A DNA stretch of 62,340 bases from an uncultured Fimbriimonadales bacterium (lineage in GTDB: Bacteria > Armatimonadota > Fimbriimonadia > Fimbriimonadales > GBS-DC). The stretch spans positions 1 through 62,340 of the forward strand of contig CALKLF010000020.1 of the NCBI GenBank assembly GCA_937992175.1, in the 5' to 3' direction. The notes under the pieces are model-generated. The model did not search any database. It was not told the DNA's origin and worked only from the letters and a program-made list of their open reading frames with translations. The position numbers and the translations under genes were made by a program. Below, piece by piece: positions 38,932 through 47,748 of the stretch (positions are counted from its first letter, which is position 1; each line of letters opens with the position of its first letter).

Positions 38932-40605
38932 ATGCTGCACGCGCTGCACATCGAGAACCTCGCAATTATCGACCGCCTAGAGGTTCATTTCGAGGCGGGG
39001 CTGAACGCGCTCACGGGCGAAACGGGCGCGGGGAAGTCAATCCTGATTGACGCGCTTAACCTCGCGCTGGGCGAACGCGCCGACCCGACGCTGATTCGCA
39101 CGGGCGCGGACAGGCTGCGAGTGAACGCCGTGTTCGAGCCGCCCGACGACCCCGACCTGCGCGTCCTGCTGGATGAACTCGGCGTGGAGCCAGAGGGGGG
39201 GCTACTCTACCTCAGCCGCGAGGTGCAGGCGGGGGGACGCTCCATCGCCCGCATCAACGGACAGCCCGCCCCGCTCAGTGCACTCAAAGCGATTGGCGAA
39301 CAGCTCGTCGACCTGCACGGGCAACACGAGCATCAGTCGCTCCTGAAGCCGAGCAGCCATCTGGAGTTTCTAGACCGCTGGCTGGGGGAGCCGACGCTGA
39401 GCCTGCGGGCGCAGGCGCGCGACACAGTGCAGGCGTTGCGTCAGGCGGAGCGCGAACTGCAGGAACTCACCGAACGCGAGCGCGAACGGGAGCAGATGCT
39501 CGACCTCTACCGCTTCCAGGTGGACGAAATCCGCAAGGCGAACCTGCAACCCGGCGAGGATGAGCAGCTGGAGACGGAGGCGCGACGCCTCACGCACGCC
39601 GAGAAACTCATTGCGCTGGCGGGGGGCGCGTATGACGCCCTGATGCAGGAACACGGTGCGTATGATAAGGCAGCCACTGCCAGCCGCAACCTGACCGAAA
39701 TCGCGCGAATCGACCCCTCCGTTGCCGAGTGGGGCGACTTGCTGGAGGGCGCGCTGGCGCACATCGACGAGGTCGCCCGCAGCCTGCGCGCCTACGCCGA
39801 GCGCATCGAGTACGACCCCGCTCGCCTCGAAGAGGTCATCGCCCGCCTCGAACTCATCAAACGGCTCAAACGCAAGTACGGGGATACAATCGAAGCCGTG
39901 CTGCAGTACGCCGACGAAGCCGAATCGAAACTGCACGCGCTGGCGACGCAGACCGAGCGGCGCGAAGCGTTAGAGGCGCAGATTGCCGAGCTGCAGGCGC
40001 GTGCATCGACGCTGTGCGAGCAGCTCTCGGCATTGCGCAGGGCTGGGGCGCAGCGATTCGCCGAAACCGTACAGGCGACCCTGCGCGAACTGGCGATGGA
40101 GCGGGCGGAGTTCATCGTGGAAGTGCGCCCCAAGCCGATGGATCTAAGCGGCGCGGACAGCGTGGAGTTCCTGTTCAGCGCGAATCCGGGCGAGCCGCCA
40201 CGCCCGCTGAGCAAAATCGCTTCAGGGGGCGAGATGTCGCGCGTGATGCTCGCTCTCAAGGCGGTCTTAGCCGACGCCACGCCCGTGCCCACGCTCGTGT
40301 TCGACGAAATCGACGCAGGGCTGGGCGGACGCACCGCGCACGCCGTCGGCGAGAAACTCGCGCAACTGGCGCAGCACTGCCAGATTCTATGCATCACGCA
40401 CCTGCCCCAGATTGCCAGTCGCGCCACGCATCACCTCGCCATCGAGAAACTCACTGACGGCGAGACGACGCGCGTCCAGATTCACACACTCGAAGGCGAG
40501 GCGCGCGTGGGGGAGATTGCCCGCATGCTCACGGGCGAGCCGACCGAAACCGCCCTCCAACACGCGCGGGAACTGCTTACGACTCCATCAAGTAAACACC
40601 AGTGA
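38932..40605 (+). CDS. recN: DNA repair protein RecN (SMC-like ATPase)
   Basis: 557 residues. P-loop GETGAGKS at residues 29-36, long coiled coil in the middle, ABC signature ASGGEMSRVMLALK and Walker B TLVFDEIDAGLGGRTA. Acts in double-strand-break repair by tethering DNA ends. Ends ~15 bases before the next gene, which has its own AAGGAG. Start leaderless-type. Confidence 0.96.
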   Translation: MLHALHIENLAIIDRLEVHFEAGLNALTGETGAGKSILIDALNLALGERADPTLIRTGADRLRVNAVFEPPDDPDLRVLLDELGVEPEGGLLYLSREVQAGGRSIARINGQPAPLSALKAIGEQLVDLHGQHEHQSLLKPSSHLEFLDRWLGEPTLSLRAQARDTVQALRQAERELQELTEREREREQMLDLYRFQVDEIRKANLQPGEDEQLETEARRLTHAEKLIALAGGAYDALMQEHGAYDKAATASRNLTEIARIDPSVAEWGDLLEGALAHIDEVARSLRAYAERIEYDPARLEEVIARLELIKRLKRKYGDTIEAVLQYADEAESKLHALATQTERREALEAQIAELQARASTLCEQLSALRRAGAQRFAETVQATLRELAMERAEFIVEVRPKPMDLSGADSVEFLFSANPGEPPRPLSKIASGGEMSRVMLALKAVLADATPVPTLVFDEIDAGLGGRTAHAVGEKLAQLAQHCQILCITHLPQIASRATHHLAIEKLTDGETTRVQIHTLEGEARVGEIARMLTGEPTETALQHARELLTTPSSKHQ

Positions 40606-40620
40606 AAGGAGATCCCGACT

Positions 40621-42144
40621 ATGGCTAAGACTCTTGGATGGGGACTAGCCACGCTGCTCGCCTTGACGGCGACGCAGGCGCAACCGCTCTGGCCCCCGCA
40701 GAGCATGCTCAACGATACCAGCACGCTGAATGTGCAGATTATTCGTCAGTGGACGGAACTGGTGGGCGTACAGCAAATTCAGATAATCGAACTGCGATAC
40801 AACTCGTGGGAATGCGTGAACGGGCAGCTGCAGACGATTCCAATTCAGGCGTTCTACGCGCGTCCTGTTTTGCTCAACTATGGCGCGGCAGTGGTGCTGG
40901 CGCATGGGCTGGGCGCGCAGGCGGACGCGAGCGCGGCGGCGCGCTTCGCGGCGCAGCACGGCGTCGCCGCGCTCTACTACAGCGGTCCCGGCTGCGGGCA
41001 GTCGGGCGGACGGCCGTTCGAAACGCGCCTGCTGTTTGACACGATTCCCGACCCGCGCGGCTCGTGGTTCTGGAGCCACGCGGTAGCGGGCAGCCGTGCG
41101 ATTACGGTTCTCACGACGCTGCCCGCCACCGACCCGAACCGCATCGGCATGTCGGGCTACAGCGCGGGCGCGATGGCAACGCTGAATGTGAACGGCTTCG
41201 ATAACCGCCTGCGCTGCGCGGTTGCCGTGAGTGGGACGGGCGGGCTACGCAAAGCCGCCGACAACGACGGCTGGATGAACCACCTGCTGCGCGCCTGCGG
41301 GCTGTCGCGACGCTCCGCGCCGTTTCAGGTTCTCTGCGACACGGTAGACCCCATCCACCAGGCGCGCACGCAACACGCGCCCGTGATGCTCATCAACGGT
41401 GCACAGGACGAGTTCTTCCCCATCGACAGCACGCTGGACACCTTCAACGCCTTCCCGAACCGCGATCGGCATCGGATTGTAGTCATTCCCAACTGGGATC
41501 ACGGCTTGTTCACGCTGAACCTGCCGCCGCCCTATGAGACCTTCGATAACCGCACCTTCGCGGATGCGCACGTGGAGGCGGCGACCCGCTTCTGGATTGG
41601 ACGCCATCTGAGAAACGACGGCAACTACCCGAATGTGCCCCCCATGCCGACCGCCGTGATGCAGGAGTTTCTCGGTCAGGCGTCGCTCGGCGGCGAGCTG
41701 GCGACGACCTATCAGGTGGTGGAGGTGCATGTCTACTACTCGAACGACGGCTCGTGGCTCTACGGCGGGCAACGGATGACCGACCGCAGCGGCAATCTCT
41801 GGTACAAACTGGCGACGGGGCTGCCGTGGAGCCACTTCAATCCGGGCAACACGGTCTATTTCAGCGAGTTTCGGCTGCGCAACTCGATCCTCGCGCCGGA
41901 GTTCTGGATGACGAGCCTGCCCTACCTGCCGCCGAACTTCCGCCCGCGCATTCGTCCAATGCCCAACGCGCCCCGCCTGCAGGGCGATGTGAACGGCGAC
42001 GACTGCGTCGACGACGCCGACCTGCTGGAGGTGCTGTTCCGCTTTGGCGAAACAGGCGCGCACCGTGCCGACCTGAACGGCGACGGCGTAATCGACGACG
42101 CCGACCTGCTCCTGGTGTTGTTCCACTTCGGCAACGGTTGCTGA
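40621..42144 (+). CDS. Secreted alpha/beta-hydrolase with C-terminal dockerin-like repeats
   Basis: 507 residues. Signal peptide (LATLLALTATQA). Alpha/beta-hydrolase core: oxyanion strand VVLAHGLGAQADASAA, nucleophile elbow GYSAG (Ser181), Asp263 in NGAQDEFFPID and His294 in NWDHGLF, so a complete triad; esterase or dipeptidyl-peptidase-like. The domain after ~310 (VEVHVYYSNDGSWLYG) is a cell-surface beta-sandwich like those of PhoPQ-activated or PHB-type esterases. The tail has DDCVDDADLL and DGVIDDADLLLVLFHFGNGC, ending in Cys. Substrate not evident. GAAAGGAGA precedes the ATG. Confidence 0.8.
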   Translation: MAKTLGWGLATLLALTATQAQPLWPPQSMLNDTSTLNVQIIRQWTELVGVQQIQIIELRYNSWECVNGQLQTIPIQAFYARPVLLNYGAAVVLAHGLGAQADASAAARFAAQHGVAALYYSGPGCGQSGGRPFETRLLFDTIPDPRGSWFWSHAVAGSRAITVLTTLPATDPNRIGMSGYSAGAMATLNVNGFDNRLRCAVAVSGTGGLRKAADNDGWMNHLLRACGLSRRSAPFQVLCDTVDPIHQARTQHAPVMLINGAQDEFFPIDSTLDTFNAFPNRDRHRIVVIPNWDHGLFTLNLPPPYETFDNRTFADAHVEAATRFWIGRHLRNDGNYPNVPPMPTAVMQEFLGQASLGGELATTYQVVEVHVYYSNDGSWLYGGQRMTDRSGNLWYKLATGLPWSHFNPGNTVYFSEFRLRNSILAPEFWMTSLPYLPPNFRPRIRPMPNAPRLQGDVNGDDCVDDADLLEVLFRFGETGAHRADLNGDGVIDDADLLLVLFHFGNGC

Positions 42145-42187
42145 GCCAGTGAGGTACAATAGGACGCTTCAACAGGAGGGAGACGCT

Positions 42188-42889
42188 ATGAACCCGAAAA
42201 CGCTGTTTTTGAACCGCGGGATGCTGCCTGTGCTGGCGCTGACGCTCTGCGCTTGTCAGTCGCCATCAATGGAGCAGACGCAGGCGAACACCAAAACACC
42301 ACCAGAAATCGCCGTGCATGAGACGCCGCAGCCGCCCGCCCCACCCGATGATAAGGCGAAGGAGACCCCCATGAACCAGAAAGAGCCGAAAGCACAGGTT
42401 GCCTATGTGAAAATGACCATCAAGGACAAAGGCGACCTGATTATCGAGTTAGACCTGAAAGAAGCCCCCAAAACCAGCGAGAATTTCCTCAATCTGGTCA
42501 AAGACGGCTTTTACGATGGCATCCGCTTCCATCGTGTCGTGCCGAAATTTGTGATTCAGGCGGGCGACCCGCAGTCGAAGACGCTGCCGATGGGACATCC
42601 GCAGCTGGGCACGGGCGGTTCAGGCAAGAACATCAAGTTCGAACCGAGCAATCTCAAGCACAAGCGCGGCGCGATTGGCATGGCGCGCGCGCAAGACCCC
42701 GATAGCGCCAGCAGCCAGTTCTACATCTGCCTCGAAGACCTGCCCCAGCTGGATGGCAACTACATCATCTTCGGCAGAGTCGTTGAAGGCATCGAAATTA
42801 TCGACAAAGTGCGCATCGGCGACACGATTGAGAAAGCCGTCGTGCTGGAGAAGTGGGAGCCGAAAAAGGCGGATTCTCCGTCTAACTAA
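42188..42889 (+). CDS. Peptidyl-prolyl cis-trans isomerase, cyclophilin-type lipoprotein
   Basis: 233 residues from the ATG at 42188 (AGGAGGG upstream). Short signal with Cys-rich lipobox (LALTLCAC). After a Pro/Lys-rich linker, the cyclophilin core begins at ~65: ENFLNLVKDGFYDGIRFHRV (catalytic Arg in FHRV), VIQAGDP, MARAQDPDSASSQFYI and FGRVVEGIEII. Likely a periplasmic or surface folding catalyst. A TACAAT at 42155-42160 may be its promoter. Confidence 0.92.
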   Translation: MNPKTLFLNRGMLPVLALTLCACQSPSMEQTQANTKTPPEIAVHETPQPPAPPDDKAKETPMNQKEPKAQVAYVKMTIKDKGDLIIELDLKEAPKTSENFLNLVKDGFYDGIRFHRVVPKFVIQAGDPQSKTLPMGHPQLGTGGSGKNIKFEPSNLKHKRGAIGMARAQDPDSASSQFYICLEDLPQLDGNYIIFGRVVEGIEIIDKVRIGDTIEKAVVLEKWEPKKADSPSN

Positions 42890-42909
42890 ACAGGAGGCGA
42901 ACCGACCCG

Positions 42910-43392
42910 ATGGTCGACGACGCGCTGGCGACGGAAGTGATTCTGGAGGCGGAAACGATTCTGGAGGCGTCCGATAAACCCGTTCAGGAACGCCTCCAGA
43001 ACCTGATGCAGTATCTGCACGACCGCCTGCCGCATTTTCACTGGGTGGGCATCTACTGGCTCAGAGGCAACGAACTGGTGTTGGGACCCTATGTGGGACT
43101 GCCGACAGAGCATGTGCGCATCCCCGTCGGGCGCGGCGTGTGCGGAACCGCCGTCGCCGAGAATATGAACCAGATTATTGAGGATGTGCGCACGCTGAGC
43201 AACTACCTCGCCTGCAACCTCGAAACGCGCTCGGAAATCGTGGTGCTGATTCGCCATCCCGACAACGGGAAAATCCTCGGTCAGATCGATGTGGACGGCA
43301 CGGAAGTGGGCGCGTTCGACGAGTCGGACGAGGCGATGCTCGAAGTCATCGCTGAGCGAATCGCGCGGCTGATTACGGAACGCCCCTGTTGA
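42910..43392 (+). CDS. GAF-domain protein, free-methionine-(R)-sulfoxide-reductase-like
   Basis: 160 residues, a single GAF domain: HFHWVGIYWLRGNELVLGPYV, IPVGRGVCGTAVAE, YLACNLETRSEIVVLI. The two Cys (in GVCG and YLACN) match redox-active positions of fRMsr enzymes that reduce free methionine-R-sulfoxide with thioredoxin. A third conserved Cys of fRMsr is not clear, so a plain sensory GAF is possible. AGGAGG precedes the ATG; the gene is 20 bases after the PPIase gene and likely co-transcribed. Confidence 0.82.
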   Translation: MVDDALATEVILEAETILEASDKPVQERLQNLMQYLHDRLPHFHWVGIYWLRGNELVLGPYVGLPTEHVRIPVGRGVCGTAVAENMNQIIEDVRTLSNYLACNLETRSEIVVLIRHPDNGKILGQIDVDGTEVGAFDESDEAMLEVIAERIARLITERPC

Positions 43393-43451
43393 CTTTCGCC
43401 TCCTGAATGTGCCATAATTTAGCCACGCTAAGGATTCAGGAGGCTATGCGA

Positions 43452-44831
43452 ATGACGACGGAGGTTCTCAAGGATGTTCCGCAGGGGCTGACGCGCGAGC
43501 GGATTGAGCAGCAGGCGCGCGCCCACGGCGAACCCGAATGGCATATCCAGCGACGCCTGGAAGCCTACGACCGATTTCTCCAGTTGCCGCTCCCCTCGCC
43601 CAAACAGGAGGACTGGCGTTACACTGACATCACCACTTTACACTTGGAAGACTACACGGCGGTTGCGTGGAGCGACGCCCCGCGCGGCGACGCCCCCGCG
43701 CAGATGCCCGCGTTCCTTACCGAAAATCCCGTCGTGCGCGTGTATCATCGCGCGGGCTTCGGCTTCGAGGCGTATATCCCCAACGCGCTACGCGAGCAGG
43801 GCGTGCAGGTGCGCGACCTGCACGAAGTGCTGACGCAGAATCCTGAGCTGCTGGAGCGCGATTTGGGACGCCTCGCGCCCATCCCCGGCGACAAGTTCAC
43901 TGAGTTGCACACCGCCGCGTGGGACAGCGGGCTTTATATCTACATCCCGCGCAGTGTGCAGGTGGATAGCGTGATGGAGATTATCCACTGGTTCGAAACG
44001 CCCGGTTTGCACCTGCCGCACACGGTAATCGTGTGTGAATCGGGCAGCGTAGCGAACATCGTGCAGTCGTTTTTCTCGCCGGAGGATGCACCTGTGTCCG
44101 TACTTGGCGCGGTGGAGGTGTTCAACAAGCCCAACAGCGAGCTGCGCCATACGCTGATGCAGCGGATGGGGCGCGCGAGCCTGTTCATCAGCAGCGTCGA
44201 TTACGAGCAGGGGCGCGATTCGCGCGTGCTGTCGCTGAGTGTGGGGCTGGGCGCACGACTGGGGCGCACGGTGCTGCAGCATCTGATGACCGAACCTGGC
44301 GCGGAGGCGCGCCCGCTGGGGCTGTTCTTCGGCGACGGCAAGCAACATCTCGACTTCCGCACCCTGCAAGACCATCGCGTCGGCAACACCTCAAGCGACC
44401 TGCTTTATAAAGGCGCGCTGTACGACGAGGCGGTGTCCGTGTTTTCGGGCATGATTCGCGTGCATCCGAAGGCGCAGCATACCGACGCCTATCAGGCGAA
44501 CCGCAACCTGCTGCTGAGCGACACGGCGCAGGCGTACACTATCCCGAACCTCGAGATTGGCGCAAACGAGGTGCGCTGCACGCACGGCGCGACGGTGGGT
44601 CCCGTTCAACCTGACGAGCTGTTCTACCTGCGCTCGCGTGGGATTGACCCTGCCGCTGCCGAAGCGCTGATTGTCATGGGCTTCTTCGAGGTCGTGTTGC
44701 GCGAGATCAAGCCCGCCGATTTGCGTCTGTCGATCCAGCGACTGCTGGCAAGCAAGCTCAAGGGCGAAGCGCCGCGCTACTTTATGGATCTCGCCGAGCT
44801 GGACGAGGAACTCATCGCGGCGCGAGCATAA
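43452..44831 (+). CDS. sufD: Fe-S cluster assembly protein SufD
   Basis: 459 residues. SufBD family: N-terminal helical part with KQEDWRYTDITTLHLEDY and a beta-helix core ending HGATVGPVQPDELFYLRSRG and MGFFEVVLREI. SufD forms SufBC2D, the scaffold that assembles Fe-S clusters. sufB, sufC and sufS are not in the window. The ATG at 43452 is chosen because CAGGAGG sits 8 bases before it; the ATG at 43446 lies only 2 bases after. Confidence 0.92.
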   Translation: MTTEVLKDVPQGLTRERIEQQARAHGEPEWHIQRRLEAYDRFLQLPLPSPKQEDWRYTDITTLHLEDYTAVAWSDAPRGDAPAQMPAFLTENPVVRVYHRAGFGFEAYIPNALREQGVQVRDLHEVLTQNPELLERDLGRLAPIPGDKFTELHTAAWDSGLYIYIPRSVQVDSVMEIIHWFETPGLHLPHTVIVCESGSVANIVQSFFSPEDAPVSVLGAVEVFNKPNSELRHTLMQRMGRASLFISSVDYEQGRDSRVLSLSVGLGARLGRTVLQHLMTEPGAEARPLGLFFGDGKQHLDFRTLQDHRVGNTSSDLLYKGALYDEAVSVFSGMIRVHPKAQHTDAYQANRNLLLSDTAQAYTIPNLEIGANEVRCTHGATVGPVQPDELFYLRSRGIDPAAAEALIVMGFFEVVLREIKPADLRLSIQRLLASKLKGEAPRYFMDLAELDEELIAARA

Positions 44832-44854
44832 CATCATCTGAGTTTCTACTTATG

Positions 44855-44945
44855 CCGAGACTCCTCGCCTTCGGCCTGGAATCGCGAGTTCATTTTTGCG
44901 AAAATCGCTCCGTCATTCCGAGCGAAGCGAGGAATCTCTCTCGGT
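44855..44945. repeat. Family B repeat copy
   Basis: gactcctcgccttcggcctg and, inverted, gtcattccgagcgaagcgag. Occupies most of the gap between sufD and mod. Confidence 0.8.
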
Positions 44946-44959
44946 GTTATACCAATTGG

Positions 44960-45018
44960 GGTTTCAGATGTCGTGTGTCGTCGGCGTCCCACCGACGACA
45001 TACGATACTTGAAAGCCC
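44960..45018. repeat. Family E repeat copy
   Basis: tttcagatgtcgtgtgtcgtcg with ccgacgacatacgatacttgaa symmetry; related to 24633-24694. Confidence 0.65.
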
Positions 45019-46003
45019 GATTGTGTTATTCTTTGCGGGAAGGGCTTATTACTGGCTAGAGTTTCGCAGGAAAAACGCACCCCTTATGACCGAACTCATC
45101 TGGGAAGGCAAGTATGTGGGCGGTAAAAAAAGCGCGCCTTTGCGCATCGACCTGCCGTTCCAGACCGTCGAAATCGTCAACGAGTCCGCCCCCGAGCGCC
45201 AAAAGTCGCTGCAACTGTTCCACGAGGGCAAACCCGCCGAGTAGCGCAACCGTCTCATCTGGGGCAATAAGAGATATGTGCTGCCCTCCCTGCTGCCTGA
45301 GTTTGCAGGCAAGGTGAACCTGATTTACATCGACCCGCCATTCAATGTGGGCGCGGATTTCTCCTTCCAGGCGACCATCCCGCCCGCCGACGAGGACGAC
45401 GACGAAACCCTCGCCTTCACCAAAGAACCCTCGCTCATCGAACAGAAAGCCTACCGCGACACCTGGGGACGCGGGCTCGACTCCTATCTGCAGTGGTTCT
45501 ACGAAACCGCTGTGCTGCTACACGAACTACTGGCGGAAGATGGGAGTATTTATGTGCATTTGGATGCACATATAGGGCATTATGCTAAAATTGTGCTTGA
45601 CGGAGTATTTGGAAGAGATTGTTTCCAGCGTGAAATTGTTTGGCGTATAGGGTGGGTATTCGGCTATAAGACAGCAGCAAAAAACTGGATTCGTAATCAT
45701 GACACGATATTGTTTTATACCAAGCACCCGAGCCAATTCGTTTTCAATAAATCGTACATCCCCTATCCGCCCGGCTATGAAAGACGCGGTGGAAGTATTC
45801 CCACAGGTGCAGGTATCCCCATAGAAGATGTATGGGGGCTGTATCACGAAGAAGGACTGACAAGTATTCAAATCATGAGCTTCTCAAGTGAAAAAGCAGG
45901 CTACCCCACTCAAAAGCCGGAGGCGTTATTGGAGCGGATTATTCGGGCGTCCACGCGGAAGCCGTCGGGGAGTTATGAGCCTGATTTAGTGCTGGATTGT
46001 TTT

Positions 46004-46837
46004 TGTGTGCGGCGGGGTACGGGGGTGTTGGTCGTTAGCCCCCCCTGTAGTCCCCCCGCTTGCGGGGAGGGCGGGGGTGGGGGTAACTATCCTCCCCATC
46101 GAACAAATCCAGCCCGGTCAATATGTGATTGGGCACGATGGCAAGCCTCATCGCGTGCTTCGAGCGTTTCGCCGTGAGTATCACGGGCGGATGGTAGGGC
46201 TGAAGCACGCCCTTTGCGAGCAAACGCTTTGGCTCACGGAAGACCATCTGGTGCTGGCGAAACTGCGCCCGCGCACGCTGGGCGGGAACCGCGACTGGAG
46301 TGCAACGCCTATCGAGAATCGCGACCGACGTCGGGAACTGCGCCGCGAAATGACGCCTACCGAAAAACGCCTATGGGCGCGCCTGCGCAACAATCAGCTC
46401 GGCTGGAAGTTCCGCCGACAGCACTCCATCGGACCTTTCATCGCCGACTTTTACTGTCGCGAGGCGCAGCTGGTAATCGAAATCGACGGCGACACGCACT
46501 TCACCCCCGAAGCACAGGCATACGACGCCGAACGCGACGCCTATATGCGCTCGCTGGGACTGGAGGTGCTGCGCTTCACTACGGTTGAAATTCACCAGCA
46601 GCTCGACGCCGTGCTATGCTGATTGAACACCGCTGCCAGCAGCGTGTGGAGTCGCTGGAGGGCGCGCAGTGGGTTCCCGCAGGCGAGCTGCTTCCAGGCG
46701 ACCGCGTGTTTTTCGGCGCTGAACGCCGCGCCGTGCCATTGGAGCAAGTGGAACATCAGTGGACGCGCGAAGAGGTCTACGACATCGAGGTGGAAGACGC
46801 GCATTCGTTCCTGACCGAAGTCTGCGCGATTCACAAC
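46004..46837 (+). other. Intein with embedded DUF559 (PD-(D/E)XK/Vsr-like) endonuclease
   Basis: Starts at Cys (TGT 46004) and ends HN, followed by the +1 Cys (46838-46840); N- and C-exteins rejoin as DCFCGSGTT. The Hint N-part follows: LPIEQIQPGQYVIGHDGK, then HRVLRAFRREYHGRMVGLKH and block-B TxxH LTEDHLVLAK. Then comes DUF559: REMTPTEKRLWARLRNNQ, QHSIGPFIADFYCREAQLVI, EIDGDTH, YMRSLGLEVLRF. The C-part is [16 protein letters not shown] and [20 protein letters not shown]. The total is 834 bases (278 codons), so the exteins stay in frame, but the middle is in another frame: one shift lies at about 46030-46090 (at a family D repeat), a second at about 46612. As written it would not splice. Confidence 0.75.
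46034..46087. repeat. Family D-like palindromic repeat inside the intein
   Basis: gttagccccccctgtagtcc ... ggggtaac, ends gttagcccc and ggggtaac inverted. It lies between the splicing Cys region and the Hint beta-strands, where the frame changes. Confidence 0.65.
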
Positions 46838-47748
46838 TGCGGCAGCGGCACGACTGCTGTCGTCGCCGAGAAGCTGGGACGACGCTGGATGGCGTGCGAT
46901 TTGAGCCGATTTGCTATTCACACCACGCGCAAGCGACTGTTGCAGATTCCCAACCTGCGCCCGTTCGTGGTGCAGAATCTGGGCAAGTATGAGCGGCAGG
47001 TATGGCAGATTAGCGCATTTGGCGACGGGCATAGCCCCTCCGATGCCGCCGCCCGAAAACAGGCGTACATCCAGTTCATCCTGAAGCTCTACCATGCCCG
47101 CCCCATCAGTGGCTACACTTGGCTACACGGACTCAAGGGCGGGCGTATGGTGCATGTGGGCAGTGTGGACGCTCCCGTAAGCCTCGGCGATGTGCAACAC
47201 ATTGTCGCCGAGTTCCGCAAAGCGGTCGGCGCAGGCGAGAACGCGCCCACCACGAACGGAATCGACATCCTTGGCTGGGACTTCGCCTTCGAACTCAACG
47301 AGGTCGCCCGTCAGCACGCCGACGCCGCAAAAGTGAACCTGCGGTTCCTGCGTATCCCGCGCGATGTGATGGACAAACGCGCCGTAGAGCAAGGCGATAT
47401 CCAGTTCTTCGAACTCGCCGCGCTGCAGGCGGAGGTGCAGGTGAACCAACGCAAGGTCACAGTGAAACTGACCGATTTTATCATTCCGCCCGATAATGTG
47501 CCTGAAGACGCCCGACGCGCTGTCAAACACTGGTCGTAGTGGATCGACTACTGGGCTATCGATTGGGACTTCAAGGGCGACGCCTTCCATAATCAGTGGC
47601 AATCCTACCGCACGCGCAAGCATAAGCAATTGGAGTTGCTGGCGAGCCATCAGTACGAGCAGGCAGGCGATTACACGATTCTGGTGAAAGTGATCGATAT
47701 TCTGGGCAACGACACGACGAAGGCGTTGCGCGTACAGGTTCGATAGCG

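Larger units (their letters stand above)
45086..47746 (+). pseudogene. mod: Type III restriction-modification methyltransferase (Mod), intein-interrupted and with two in-frame TAG codons
   Basis: The extein codes for about 608 residues: 45086-46003 (306 codons) and 46838-47746. Beta-class N6-adenine methyltransferase: DPPFNVGADFSF (motif IV) near residue 85, motif [11 protein letters not shown] after the intein junction, and the C-terminal half ending in VIDILGNDTTKAL. TAG codons lie at 45242-45244 (relatives have Trp: AEWRNRLIWG) and at 47537-47539 (relatives have Gln: HWSQWIDYW). Frames before and after are the same. The target-recognition segment (about 45541-45900) has 43% G+C by count against ~65% around it. 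An intein (46004-46837) sits inside FC|GSGTT and is itself frameshifted. res follows after 2 bases. Confidence 0.88.

Noticed and set aside
46005-46622. Free-standing DUF559 endonuclease gene
   Set aside because: The same frame carries the Hint N-part with TEDH directly upstream, and Hint C-part motifs follow, so it is treated as part of an intein.
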